Positions 9,043-18,244 of a stretch of 64,000 nt of DNA are shown here, piece by piece (within the stretch, counting starts at the first letter, position 1; each line of letters begins with the position of its first letter). Origin of the DNA: Streptomyces sp. NBC_01471 (GTDB taxonomy: Bacteria > Actinomycetota > Actinomycetes > Streptomycetales > Streptomycetaceae); the NCBI RefSeq assembly GCF_041438865.1, contig NZ_CP109450.1:6512001-6576000 (forward strand), given 5' to 3'. Both the position numbers and the translations under genes were made by a program. The notes below the pieces were generated by a model that saw only the letters and a program-made list of their open reading frames with translations, was not told where the DNA came from and did not search any database.

Positions 9043-10128
9043 TTGAAGCACCGACGCATACCCAAGCGCCGTGTGATCGCGGCAGCGACCGGCGCCGCCG
9101 CGCTGATCGCCGCAGGCGTCACCTTCCAGACGGCCAACGCCAGCGAGGCAGCACCGGCATCCCCGGTGAAGACGCTGTCCGTGACCGCGGCCGGGAATCT
9201 GGCCTCGACGCTGACCCACGAACTGGGCGCAGACGCGGCCGGCTCGTACTACGACGCCAAGAGCAAGCACCTGGTGGTGAACGTCGTCGACGAGGCGGCG
9301 GCCCAGGGCGTGCGCAAGGCGGGCGGCCGGGCGAGAGTCGTCCAGAACTCGACGGCCGCGCTGACCGGCGCGCGCAAGACCCTGGCCGACAAGGCATCGC
9401 TGCCGGGCACTTCGTGGGCGGTGGACCCGGTCAGTAACAAGATCGTCGTCACCGCCGACCGCACCGTATCCGGTGCGAAGCTCTCGAAGCTGGACAGTGT
9501 CGTCAAGGGTCTCGGCTCCAAGGCCGTACTCAAGCGCAGCGCAGGGGAGTTCAAGCCCCTGATCGCGGGCGGCGACGCCATCTGGGGATCCAGCGCCCGC
9601 TGCTCGCTCGGCTTCAACGTGGTCAAGGACGGTCAGCCGTACTTCATCACCGCCGGGCACTGCACCCAGGCCGTCAGCAGCTGGTCCGACTCGCAGGGCG
9701 GCTCCGAGATCGGCACCAACGCGGCCTCCGACTTCCCCGGCCACGACTACGGCCTGGTGAAGTACACGTCGGACACCCCGCACCCGAGCGAGGTCGACCT
9801 CTACAACGGCAAGACGCAGCCGATCACCAAGGCGGCCGACGCGACCGTCGGCATGGCGGTCCAGCGCAGTGGTTCCACCACGCAGGTGCACGGCGGCACC
9901 GTGAAGGGGCTCAACGCCACCGTCAACTACGGCAACGGCGACGTCGTCAACGGTCTCATCCAGACCGATGTCTGCGCCGAGCCCGGTGACAGCGGCGGTG
10001 CGCTCTTCTCGGGCGACAGCGCGATCGGTCTGACCTCCGGTGGCAGCGGTGACTGCTCCGCCGGCGGCGAGACGTTCTTCCAGCCGGTGCCCGCGGCGCT
10101 GGCTGCCTTCGGAGCGACGATCGGCTGA
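9043..10128 (+). CDS. Secreted S1-family serine protease (streptogrisin/alpha-lytic type)
   Basis: 361 aa from TTG 9043, six bases after AGGAGG. The first 30 residues are a signal peptide (KHRRIPKRR, hydrophobic core, ANA-SEA). Residues about 35-170 form a propeptide that acts as a folding chaperone in this family. The mature part, from about IAGGDAIWG, carries the triad His206 (TAGHC), Asp235 (HDYGLV) and Ser317 (GDSGGA), with disulfide cysteines around the His and Ser. The enzyme is exported, self-processed and degrades extracellular protein. It is monocistronic, followed by a strong hairpin. Bond specificity (chymotrypsin-like versus glutamyl) cannot be assigned by eye. Confidence 0.93.
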   Translation: MKHRRIPKRRVIAAATGAAALIAAGVTFQTANASEAAPASPVKTLSVTAAGNLASTLTHELGADAAGSYYDAKSKHLVVNVVDEAAAQGVRKAGGRARVVQNSTAALTGARKTLADKASLPGTSWAVDPVSNKIVVTADRTVSGAKLSKLDSVVKGLGSKAVLKRSAGEFKPLIAGGDAIWGSSARCSLGFNVVKDGQPYFITAGHCTQAVSSWSDSQGGSEIGTNAASDFPGHDYGLVKYTSDTPHPSEVDLYNGKTQPITKAADATVGMAVQRSGSTTQVHGGTVKGLNATVNYGNGDVVNGLIQTDVCAEPGDSGGALFSGDSAIGLTSGGSGDCSAGGETFFQPVPAALAAFGATIG

Positions 10129-10177
10129 CGCTCCCGTCACGGCACGCTCCGGGGCGGCGCGTGCTGCGACAGCACCG

Positions 10178-10208
10178 GGCCCGGCCCGTCCTCGTGACGG
10201 GCCGGGCC
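10178..10208. terminator. Bidirectional hairpin terminator
   Basis: GGCCCGGCCCGTC (10178-10190) pairs perfectly over 13 bp with GACGGGCCGGGCC (10196-10208), loop CTCGT. It lies between the protease and the convergent membrane protein and can serve both. Confidence 0.8.
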
Positions 10209-10222
10209 TCTGCCGTCCGCCC

Positions 10223-11254
10223 TCAGGTCCGGGGCGTCGCCCGCGCCCCGGGATCGACGGCCGGCCTCCGGCGGAACACGGACATGCCGATCGTGACCAC
10301 CGTGCCCACCACCGCCCAGCCGGAGAGCACCAGCAGCGGCCCGGTGACGGAATTGCCCCTGAAGTACGCGATGGAGCGCGCCGTCCAGGTGCCCGCGCCC
10401 GGGGGCAGCCAGGGGCCGATCGCGTGCCAGAACGGCGGCAGCATCGGCAGCGGGAAGGCGCCGCCCGCACTCGGATTGCCCGCGACCACGACCAGCAGGA
10501 CGGCCAGGCCGATCCCCACGATGCCGGTGAGTGCCTGGAGGGCGAGAGTGATCGCGCCGACCCCGAAGACGACCAGGGCGCCGAGCCCCCAGAGCCCCAG
10601 GACGCTGCCGGGCAGCGCACCGAGCACCGGGCCGACGATCACCGCGCCCCCCAGCCCGCCCAGGACCGAGTAGAGCGCCATGGTGATGAGCCTGAGGACG
10701 GCCCGCCGCCCGTTGGCGGCCCGGGAGCCCGCGCTGATCGCCAGGATCGACGCACAGAGGTAGCCGCCGACGCACCAGCCGACGACCAGGTAGAACGCGG
10801 AGAGCCCGTCGAAGTCCCGGGCCGACGCCGGTGCCACATCGACGGTCCGCACGCTCCGCCGCTGTGTCTTCTCCACGCCGGTGATGATCCGGTCGAGCGA
10901 GGAGGACAGCACGGTCCCGCCGCCGGATGCCACCAGGAGCGTGTCCTTCGAACCGCCGGGGCGGACGATCAGGGCGCCGTCGAGATCACGGTTGAGGATC
11001 TTCTTCCGGGCGTCGGTCGCGCTGGAGACCGTACGCGGGTCCAGCGGCCCGCCGGGAAGTCCTCTGAGCTCGCCGACCAGCCGCGGGCCCGCCTGCGCGG
11101 GCGCGACGACCCCGAAGGGGACGTCCTTCGGTCTGGGACTGTGCAGGGCCCCCACATAGGACGCGATGAACAGCAGCTGCAGCACCAGCGTGCCGATGAC
11201 GAGCAGCGCCGCGCGCGGAGTGACAGCGGTCTTCATCTCGTCCAGGAAAGTCAT
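10223..11254 (-). CDS. ABC-2-type/DUF3533-like integral membrane protein
   Basis: 343 aa from ATG 11254 (ATG 11236 is an alternative; neither has a clear ribosome site). One membrane segment near the N terminus (ALLVIGTLVLQLLFIASYVGAL) is followed by a roughly 130-residue extracytoplasmic stretch, then five or so helices (AFYLVVGWCVGGYL, LGGLGGAVIVGPVLGAL, ALVVFGVGAITLAL, IGLAVLLVVVAG, LLVLSGWAVVGTVV). This 1 + loop + 5 layout is that of YhgE/Pip- or ABC-2-like permeases, but no ATPase gene is adjacent. Transport role inferred; substrate unknown. Divergent from dnaE2. Confidence 0.65.
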   Translation of the reverse strand: MTFLDEMKTAVTPRAALLVIGTLVLQLLFIASYVGALHSPRPKDVPFGVVAPAQAGPRLVGELRGLPGGPLDPRTVSSATDARKKILNRDLDGALIVRPGGSKDTLLVASGGGTVLSSSLDRIITGVEKTQRRSVRTVDVAPASARDFDGLSAFYLVVGWCVGGYLCASILAISAGSRAANGRRAVLRLITMALYSVLGGLGGAVIVGPVLGALPGSVLGLWGLGALVVFGVGAITLALQALTGIVGIGLAVLLVVVAGNPSAGGAFPLPMLPPFWHAIGPWLPPGAGTWTARSIAYFRGNSVTGPLLVLSGWAVVGTVVTIGMSVFRRRPAVDPGARATPRT

Positions 11255-11323
11255 GGCCCCACGGTCCGGCAGGGCAGGCGTTTGCGCAGGTGGGACGGGT
11301 CCGAATGGCTGACACACCGTTAA

Positions 11324-11339
11324 TCGCACAAGCATTCGA
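11324..11339. promoter_or_regulatory. LexA (SOS box)-like operator upstream of dnaE2
   Basis: TCGCAC-AAGC-ATTCGA matches the actinobacterial LexA consensus TCGAAC-N4-GTTCGA at 10 of 12 arm positions. It lies 65 bases before dnaE2 and just upstream of a TATGGT-like -10 (about 11348). Also near the divergent membrane-protein gene. Confidence 0.55.
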
Positions 11340-11404
11340 AAGTGGTCTATGGTGGAGAAGAAGGTCAGGACCGGACTGGATCATCGGAGCAGGAGGTGCG
11401 GCGA

Positions 11405-14400
11405 ATGCCTGGTTTCACGCATCTCCACACCGTCTCGGGGTTCTCCCTGCGGTACGGGGCCTCACACCCGGAACGGCTCGCGGAGCGGGCCGCCGAGCGG
11501 GGCATGGACGCCATCGCGCTGACCGACCGGGACACCCTCGCGGGCACCGTCCGCTTCGCCAAGGCGTGTGCCGCGGCCGGGGTGCGGCCGCTGTTCGGGG
11601 CGCGGCTCGCGGTCGGCGGGCGGGCGCGCGCCGAGGGGCCCACGCACCGGATGCGCGCCCCCGTGCGCGGCGGGGCGTTCGTGGACGAGTCCGCGCCCCG
11701 CGCGACCTTCCTCGCCCGGGACGGCGCACAGGGCTGGGCGGCCCTGTGCCGGCTGGTCACCGCGGCCCACGCGGGCGGGGAGCGGCCCCTGCTGCCCTGG
11801 GACGAGAACCACGGGGACGGCCTCGCCGTGCTGCTCGGCCCGGACTCCGACGTCGGCCGGGCGCTCGCGGCCGGCCGCCCCGACCGGGCCGCCGTGCTGC
11901 TCGGGCCCTGGCGGGAGGTCCACGGCGACGCGCTGCGCCTCGAAGCGGTCCACCACGGGCTGGGCGGTACCGGGCCCGGCTCGCTCAGACTCGCCGCCCG
12001 CACGCTCGGCTTCGCCGCCGAGCAGGGCGTACGCCCCGTGCTGACCAACGCCGTCCGCTACGCCGACCAGGGGCAGGGGCCCGTCGCCGATGTCCTCGAC
12101 GCCGCCCGCAGGCTGGTGCCCGTCGACCCGCGCAAGGGCCTCGACAGCGGGGAGCGCTGGCTCAAGGACGCCGGTGAGATGTTCCGCACCGCCGAGCGGA
12201 TCGCCGAGGCGGCGGGCTTCCGCCGGGACACCGCACACCGGCTGATCGACGAGACCCAAACCCTGGCCGCCTCGTGCAGCGTCGACGCCGAGGACGACCT
12301 CGGCATGGGCACCGTCCACTTCCCCGAACCGCGCCTCGTCGGAGCCGCGCACCGCACCGCCCAGCGGGTGCTCGCCTCCCGCAGCGCCGCCGGCATGGTG
12401 CTGCGCGGCTACGACCGCAGGCGCGAGTACTGGGAGCGGATGCACCACGAGCTGGACATCATCGCCTTCCACGGCCACGCCTCTTACTTCCTGACCGTCG
12501 CCCGGGTCGTGGACGACGTGAAGGAGATGGGCATCCGGGTCGCGGCCCGCGGCTCCGGCGCGGGGTCCCTCGTCAACCATCTGCTGGGCATCGCCAACGC
12601 GGACCCCGTCGAGCACGGGCTGCTGATGGAGCGCTTCCTCTCCCGGCGCAGGCTCGCGCTGCCCGACATCGACATCGACGTCGAGTCGGCCCGCAGGCTC
12701 GACGTCTACCGCGCGATCATCGGCCGCTTCGGCGCCGAGCGGGTCGCCACCGTGGCCATGCCGGAGACCTACCGGGTGCGCCACGCGATACGGGACGTGG
12801 GCGCCGCCCTGTCCATGGACCCGGCGGAGACCGACCGGCTCGCCAAGGCCTTCCCGCACATCCGCGCCCGCGACGCCCGCGCCGCGATGGCGGAACTTCC
12901 CGAACTGCGCGCCGTGGCAGAGGAGTCGAAGCGGGACGGCGGGAAGTACGGACGGCTGTGGGAGCTGGTCGAGGGGCTCGACGCGCTGCCGCGCGGAATC
13001 GCCATGCACCCGTGCGGGGTGCTGCTCTCCGACGCCTCCCTGCTGCGGCGCACGCCGGTGATGCCGACCAGCGGCGAGGGCTTCCCGATGTCCCAGTTCG
13101 ACAAGGAGGACGTGGAGGACCTGGGGCTGCTGAAGCTCGATGTGCTGGGGGTGCGGATGCAGTCCGCGATGGCCCACGCCGTCGCCGAGATCGGCCGGGC
13201 CACGGGGGAGCGCCTCGACCTGGACGACCCCGCGCAGGTGCCCGCCGGCGACCCCGCGACGTACGGACTCATCCGCTCCACCGAGACGCTGGGCTGCTTC
13301 CAGATCGAATCACCCGGCCAACGCGACCTGGTGGGACGGCTGCAGCCCGCCACCTTCGACGATCTGGTCGTCGACATCTCGCTCTTCAGGCCGGGGCCGG
13401 TCGCCGCCGACATGGTGCGGCCCTTCATCGAAGCCCGGCACGGCCGGGCCCCGGTGCGCTTCCCGCACCCCGATCTGGCGGAGGCGCTGAGCGCCACGTA
13501 CGGGGTCGTCGTCTTCCACGAGCAGATCATCGAGATCCTGCGGATCATGACGGGCTGCGGCCGGGACGAGGCGGACCAGGCGCGGCGCCGGCTGTCCGAC
13601 CCCGAGTGGCAGGGGCGGATCCGCGCCTGGTTCACCGGGACGACCGCGGAACGGGGCTACGCGCCCGAAGTCACCGCGCGCACCTGGGAGATCATCGAGG
13701 CGTTCGGCGCGTACGGCTTCTGCAAGGCGCACGCGGTGGCCTTCGCCGTGCCGACGTACCAGTCCGCCTGGCTCAAGGCGCACCATCCCGCGGCCTTCTA
13801 CGCGGGGCTGCTCACCCACGATCCGGGGATGTATCCGAAGCGGCTGCTGCTGGCGGACGCGCGGCGGCGCGGGGTCCCGGTGCTGCCGCTGGATGTGAAC
13901 CGGTCGGCGGTCGCACACCGTATCGAACTGGTGTCCGGTACTTTTGGCGTCCGTCTCGCACTGTCCGACGTCCACGGCATCAGCGAGGCCGAGGCCGGAC
14001 GGATCGAGGCCGGGCAGCCCTACTCCTCGCTGCTGGACTTCTGGCAGCGCGCCCGGCCGGGGAAGCCGGTCGCCCAACGGCTCGCCCAGGTCGGCGCGCT
14101 GGACGCGTTCGGCGCGAACCGCAGGGACCTGCTGCTGCACATCTCCGAGCTGCACGCGGGCAGCGGCGGGTCCGCGCACAGCGGCCAACTCGCCCTGGGC
14201 GAGGGGCGGAAGACGGCTCCGGCCGGGCTGCCCGACCTCAGCGACACCGAGCGGCTCAGCGCCGAGCTCGGCATCCTCGGCATGGACTCGTCGCGCCACC
14301 TGATGGAGGACCACTACGCCTTCCTGAAGGAACTGGGCGCACTCTCCGCCCAGCGGCTGCGCTCCGCCGAGCACGGGCAGAGTGTCCTGGTCGCGGGCGC

Positions 14401-14842
14401 CAAGGCCGCCACCCAGACCCCGCCGGTACGCTCCGGGCGCCGGGTCGTCTTCACCACCCTGGACGACGGCACGGGCCTGGTCGACCTCGCCTTCTTCGAC
14501 GACAGCCACGCCGCGTGCGCGTACACCGTCTTCCACTCCTGGCTGCTGCTGGTGCGCGGAGTCGTGCAGCGGCGCGGGCCGCGCAGCCTCAGCGTGGTCG
14601 GCTCGGCGGCCTGGAATCTGGCCGACCTGGTGGAACTGCGGCGTACGGGCGGCCTTGAGGCCGTCGCCGCCGCCCTGGCCGCGCCCGCACCCGGCGGCCA
14701 GGAGGAGCCCGGCGGCGACGGCCGCCGTATCCAGCTCTCCACCGGCTACGAGATGAACCCCTGGGCGGACCTCAGGCCCGCCGGGGACCCGAACGCCACC
14801 GGGCGCAAGCTCTGGCACTCCAGCCAGGGGAGCGCGGGATGA
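11405..14842 (+). CDS. dnaE2: Error-prone DNA polymerase III alpha subunit DnaE2
   Basis: 1145 aa from ATG 11405, eight bases after AGGAGG. An N-terminal PHP domain (HLHTVSGFSLRYG, then DAIALTDRDTLAG) leads into the C-family polymerase core; PDIDIDVE (about residues 420-427) supplies the catalytic aspartates. The segment KAHAVAFAVPTYQSAWLKAHHP is typical of the fingers/HhH part, and an OB fold (VFTTLDDGTGLVDLAFF) sits near the C terminus. DnaE2 performs mutagenic lesion bypass with ImuB and the beta clamp, normally in the SOS response; a LexA-like box is upstream. The stop overlaps the next start (ATGA), so both proteins are made together. Confidence 0.95.
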   Translation: MPGFTHLHTVSGFSLRYGASHPERLAERAAERGMDAIALTDRDTLAGTVRFAKACAAAGVRPLFGARLAVGGRARAEGPTHRMRAPVRGGAFVDESAPRATFLARDGAQGWAALCRLVTAAHAGGERPLLPWDENHGDGLAVLLGPDSDVGRALAAGRPDRAAVLLGPWREVHGDALRLEAVHHGLGGTGPGSLRLAARTLGFAAEQGVRPVLTNAVRYADQGQGPVADVLDAARRLVPVDPRKGLDSGERWLKDAGEMFRTAERIAEAAGFRRDTAHRLIDETQTLAASCSVDAEDDLGMGTVHFPEPRLVGAAHRTAQRVLASRSAAGMVLRGYDRRREYWERMHHELDIIAFHGHASYFLTVARVVDDVKEMGIRVAARGSGAGSLVNHLLGIANADPVEHGLLMERFLSRRRLALPDIDIDVESARRLDVYRAIIGRFGAERVATVAMPETYRVRHAIRDVGAALSMDPAETDRLAKAFPHIRARDARAAMAELPELRAVAEESKRDGGKYGRLWELVEGLDALPRGIAMHPCGVLLSDASLLRRTPVMPTSGEGFPMSQFDKEDVEDLGLLKLDVLGVRMQSAMAHAVAEIGRATGERLDLDDPAQVPAGDPATYGLIRSTETLGCFQIESPGQRDLVGRLQPATFDDLVVDISLFRPGPVAADMVRPFIEARHGRAPVRFPHPDLAEALSATYGVVVFHEQIIEILRIMTGCGRDEADQARRRLSDPEWQGRIRAWFTGTTAERGYAPEVTARTWEIIEAFGAYGFCKAHAVAFAVPTYQSAWLKAHHPAAFYAGLLTHDPGMYPKRLLLADARRRGVPVLPLDVNRSAVAHRIELVSGTFGVRLALSDVHGISEAEAGRIEAGQPYSSLLDFWQRARPGKPVAQRLAQVGALDAFGANRRDLLLHISELHAGSGGSAHSGQLALGEGRKTAPAGLPDLSDTERLSAELGILGMDSSRHLMEDHYAFLKELGALSAQRLRSAEHGQSVLVAGAKAATQTPPVRSGRRVVFTTLDDGTGLVDLAFFDDSHAACAYTVFHSWLLLVRGVVQRRGPRSLSVVGSAAWNLADLVELRRTGGLEAVAAALAAPAPGGQEEPGGDGRRIQLSTGYEMNPWADLRPAGDPNATGRKLWHSSQGSAG

Positions 14843-15834
14843 TCCTCTCCGTACGGTTCACGCCCGAGGCCCTGCCGCTCGACCTGATCGAGGACCTCAC
14901 CCCGGTGGTCCAGGCCTTCCCGCCCGACGCCGCGCTCATCGATGTGCGCGGAGCGCAGCGGTACTTCGGGCGGAACGCCACCGAACTCGCCGCGCTGCTG
15001 CGGGTACGGGCGCTCGCGCACCACGGCCTCGACTGCGCGATCGGGGTGGGCGCCAATCCGCTGCTGGCCCGGATGGCCGCACGGGAGGCCCGGCCGGGGA
15101 CGACGCTGGTGGCCGGTGACGCCCGGGAGTTCCTCGCGGACAAACCGGCCGCCGCGCTCCAGGGGGTCGGGCCGAAGCTGGCCCGCGCCCTCTGCTCGTA
15201 CGGACTCGACTCCATCGGCAGGATCGCCGCCGCGCCCCTCGCCACCCTCCAGCGGATCGCCGGAGCGCGCGCGGGGCGCGAACTCCAGGAGCGGGCGCGC
15301 GGTATCGACCGTACGCGGGTCGTGCCGAACGCCGCCGCCCGCTCGACCTCGTCCGAACGCTCCTTCCCCCGCGACGAACTGGACCGCGACCGGCAGCGCG
15401 GGGCCCTGCTCTCGCTCACCGGGGAACTGGGCGCCCGGATGCGCCGTGAGGGACAGGTGTGCGGCTCGCTGACGCTCACCGTGCGGTACGCCGACCGGTC
15501 CACCACCACCCGCGGCCGCACCCTGCACGAGCGCACCGCGCACTCGGCCGCGCTCACCGCCGCGGCGTACGCGATCCACGACTCGCTCGGGCTCCAGCGC
15601 GCCAGGGTGCGCGGGATCGCGCTGCGCGCCGAGGGGCTGACCCCGGCCGAGCACGCCGCCCATCAGCTGATGTTCGACCCCGCCGACGACAAGGCACGCC
15701 GGATCGAGGCGGTCGCCGACCGGGCGCGGGCACGGTTCGGGCCCGGGGCGATCGTGCCGGGGACGCTGGCCACGCAGGACCGGCGACACACCTGCCGTAC
15801 GGAGCGGTCCGCACGGCGGCCCGCTGTACGGTGA
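14839..15834 (+). CDS. ImuB-like, catalytically degenerate Y-family DNA polymerase
   Basis: 331 aa starting at ATG 14839, overlapping the dnaE2 stop by four bases. It begins inside what would be the palm domain: the usual DMDAFFA strand is absent, and the SIDEAYLDV metal site is replaced by AALIDVRGAQRYFG (residues about 35-48). The GVGANPLLARMAA segment, helix-hairpin-helix (LQGVGPKLARALCSYGL) and little-finger domain (175-300) are typical. Lacking acidic residues it should not polymerise; ImuB proteins instead link DnaE2 to the beta clamp. It is shorter than mycobacterial ImuB (about 500 aa) and no imuA is next to it. In Streptomyces it is often labelled DinP. Confidence 0.82.
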   Translation: MILSVRFTPEALPLDLIEDLTPVVQAFPPDAALIDVRGAQRYFGRNATELAALLRVRALAHHGLDCAIGVGANPLLARMAAREARPGTTLVAGDAREFLADKPAAALQGVGPKLARALCSYGLDSIGRIAAAPLATLQRIAGARAGRELQERARGIDRTRVVPNAAARSTSSERSFPRDELDRDRQRGALLSLTGELGARMRREGQVCGSLTLTVRYADRSTTTRGRTLHERTAHSAALTAAAYAIHDSLGLQRARVRGIALRAEGLTPAEHAAHQLMFDPADDKARRIEAVADRARARFGPGAIVPGTLATQDRRHTCRTERSARRPAVR

Positions 15835-15869
15835 TCGCGAAGATCGGTTTCTGATCCTCCATCAGTTCT

Positions 15870-15911
15870 TTACCCGCGCGTAACTTCCCCCGCTACCTTA
15901 CTCGCGCGTAA
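15870..15911. promoter_or_regulatory. Paired TTAC-CGCG-GTAA operator-like palindromes before the lipase gene
   Basis: TTACCCGCGCGTAA (15870-15883) and TTACTCGCGCGTAA (15898-15911) are near-palindromes repeated exactly 28 bases apart in the lipase leader. The spacing suggests two protein dimers on nearly the same face of the helix. The regulator is unknown. Confidence 0.55.
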
Positions 15912-15996
15912 TTTGGCGTGAGCAGAACATTCTTGTGGTCCGGGCCGCAGGGCGAACATCCGTCGTCACTCCCTTGAGTCGCAAGGAGATCACTCG

Positions 15997-16857
15997 ATGA
16001 TGCCCTGGAAGCGTGCGCTCGGAGCCCTCCCCGCACTGGCGCTGGCGGTCACGGCCGCCGCGGTCCCCGCCGCCACGACGGCGCAGGCCGCCGCCCCCAG
16101 CAGCGGATGGAACAACTACTCCTGCAAACCGTCGGCTGCCCACCCCCGGCCGGTCGTCCTCGTCCCCGGCACTCTCGGGAACGCGACCGACAACTGGCTG
16201 GTGCTCGCCCCGTACCTCGTCGACCGCGGCTACTGCGTCTTCTCCCTCGACTACGGACAGCTCCCCGGCGAGACCCTCTTCGACGGGCTCGCCCCGATCG
16301 AGCAGTCGGCCGCCCAGCTCTCCGCCTTCGTCGACAAGGTGCTCGCGGCGACCGGCACCCCGAAGGCCGACATCGTCGGCCACTCGCAGGGCGGCATGAT
16401 GCCGAACTACTACATCAAGTTCCTCGGCGGGGCGGCCAAGGTGAACTCGATGACCGGCATCGCCCCCGACAACCACGGCACCACCCTGTCGGGCCTCACC
16501 AAACTCCTGCCGTACTTCCCCGGCGCCGCCGACATCCTCAAGAAGGGCGCACCGGGCCTCACGGACCAGGTCGCCGGCTCGCCCTTCGTCACCAAGCTCA
16601 ACTCGGTGCCCGACACGGTGCCCGGCGTGCACTACACCGTCATCGCCACCAAGTACGACGAGGTGGTGACCCCCTACAAGACGCAGTTCCTCAGCGGCCC
16701 GGACGTCAACAACGTGCTGCTCCAGGACAAGTGCGCCGCCGACCTCTCCGAGCACGTCACCATCGGTCTGACCGACAAGATCGCCTACCACGAGGTCGCC
16801 AACGCCCTCGACCCCGCGCACGCCACCCCCACCACCTGCGCCTCCGCCGTCGGTTAG
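15997..16857 (+). CDS. Secreted lipase/esterase (alpha/beta hydrolase, class 2-like)
   Basis: 286 aa from ATG 15997, eight bases after AAGGAG. A signal peptide ends near AQAAA (residue 33). The mature enzyme has VVLVPGTLGN, the nucleophile GHSQGG (Ser130), a likely Asp221 in KYDEVVTPY and His253 in SEHVTIG. Cysteines at the N and C termini and in the middle could form disulfides. The product is an extracellular triacylglycerol lipase or esterase of the LipA/EstA group common in Streptomyces. Single gene, with paired TTAC/GTAA palindromes upstream and a hairpin downstream. Confidence 0.9.
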   Translation: MMPWKRALGALPALALAVTAAAVPAATTAQAAAPSSGWNNYSCKPSAAHPRPVVLVPGTLGNATDNWLVLAPYLVDRGYCVFSLDYGQLPGETLFDGLAPIEQSAAQLSAFVDKVLAATGTPKADIVGHSQGGMMPNYYIKFLGGAAKVNSMTGIAPDNHGTTLSGLTKLLPYFPGAADILKKGAPGLTDQVAGSPFVTKLNSVPDTVPGVHYTVIATKYDEVVTPYKTQFLSGPDVNNVLLQDKCAADLSEHVTIGLTDKIAYHEVANALDPAHATPTTCASAVG

Positions 16858-16878
16858 GGCGCAGAACGGCGGGGCGCC

Positions 16879-16902
16879 CCCTCCCGTCCCCGGGCGGGAG
16901 GG
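16879..16902. terminator. Hairpin terminator between lipase and LPMO genes
   Basis: CCCTCCCG pairs with CGGGAGGG across an 8-base loop; convergent genes lie on both sides. Confidence 0.65.
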
Positions 16903-16922
16903 AACACCGGGCCGGAACACGG

Positions 16923-17924
16923 TCAGCGGTTCGCCGGGCCCGCCTTGCGGCGGACGCCCGCGAACAGGGCGGCGGCGCCGATCGCCACGGCGGCCGCGCC
17001 GGCCATCGCGAGATACGGGGTACCGCTGTCGCCGCCGGTCTCGGCGAGGTGCTCGCCGCCTGCCGTGACCGGGGCCGCCCGGCCGCCCTGCGCCTGCGGC
17101 GTGTCCGTACCTCCTGTGGTGCCCGGGGCGGCACCCGCGGCAGCACTCGCAGTGGCCTCGCCGGCCGGTTTCATGGCCCCGGTGCCGTGGTGCACCGGCA
17201 TGCTGGACCTGTCCGCCCCGTCAGCGATCTCCTGCTCGGTCGGGGCGGAGGCGGTGGGCGCGGCGGCCGGGCCGCCCATGGAGCCTGCCGACTGGCCGAA
17301 GACCACGTCGGAGCAGGTGTAGAAGGCCTCCGCGCTGTCCGAACGCTGCCAGACCGAGTAGATCAGCTGACGGCCTGTCCGCTGGGGGACCGTGCCGTCG
17401 AAGACCTACTCACCGCCCTTCAGCTCCGGGTCCGTGGCCTGGGCGAAGGGCTCCGGCTCCAGATCGGACCACGTCAGCGGCCGGGTGGGGTCGTAGCCCG
17501 CCTTCGTGATGTACAGCGCGAAGGTGCCCTTGTGCGGTGCGGTGGCCCGGTAGTGGAAGGTGTGGCTGCCCGCCGCCATCTTCGTGGACGGCCAGTCGTC
17601 GCGCGGCAGATCGAGGCCCTTGTACTCGTCCTTGCCCGCGCTGCACAGCTTGCCGTCGGGGACGCGCTCCTTCGACTTCCCCCCGGCGCCGGCCATGTTG
17701 ACCGCGTTCCAGTCGTACAGGGCCTGCGAGCCGCCCGCCGTGACGGCGGCCCTGCACGCGGGGGAGTCCGGGCTCTCGGGTCCTTCCGCGTAGCAGGCGG
17801 CGACCCGGCTGACCGGGTCCGTCATCGAACCGTGGGCGGCGGCCGGAGTGGCGGCCAGCCCGGTCAGCGCGAGCGGCACGATGCCGGCAGCGGCGATACC
17901 GGCGGCCTTGCGGCGAACGGTCAT
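16923..17924 (-). pseudogene. Sortase-anchored AA10 lytic polysaccharide monooxygenase, interrupted by an in-frame TAG
   Basis: One frame encodes 333 codons from ATG 17924 (AAGGAG nine bases upstream) to 16923, broken only by TAG at 17406-17408 (codon 173). Residues 1-30 are a signal peptide ending AAA; mature His31 (HGSMTDPVS) and His131 (TAPH) form the copper brace. After the TAG the same frame resumes with VFDGTVPQRTGRQLIYSVWQ, the normal continuation of the AA10 fold, so TAG replaces what is usually Tyr (TAC). The C terminus has a low-complexity linker, LAETG (293-297), a hydrophobic helix and RRKAG: a sortase signal anchoring it to the wall. Without readthrough the truncated 172-residue product loses part of the fold and the anchor. 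Could be a true nonsense mutation, readthrough or a base error. Confidence 0.85.
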
Positions 17925-18244
17925 CAGGACGTACTCCTTCGGCGAACGGGTGCGTGGGGGTGCCGGCGCACGGGGTGGACCCCGGCCCGGCGTTCAGCAC
18001 GCTAGCCCGCCGGAACTGCGGAAACGCCGCCGGAGACGGCCTGTTGGCGATCTTTATGACGCGGTTAAGGAGCCGCTGAGTGACGGTTAAGAACGCGTTG
18101 TATACGAACGCGCCGGTGCGGGGGAAACAGGCGCCGCGCCCGCCGTACGGCTGCGAACTCCCCGAGCACCGCACGGAGATACACGTGTGTCTCGCCGGGC
18201 ATGTGATCAGCCGGATTGGCGGTGGGAACTGAGAGCATCGGATC
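17925..18244. other. Divergent intergenic region, LPMO / methyltransferase
   Basis: 320 bases without a gene. CGGTTAAG occurs twice, 22 bases apart (18062-18069, 18084-18091), followed by GCGTT-N7-AACGC around GTATAC. These could be binding sites; no DasR-type box was seen. Confidence 0.35.
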
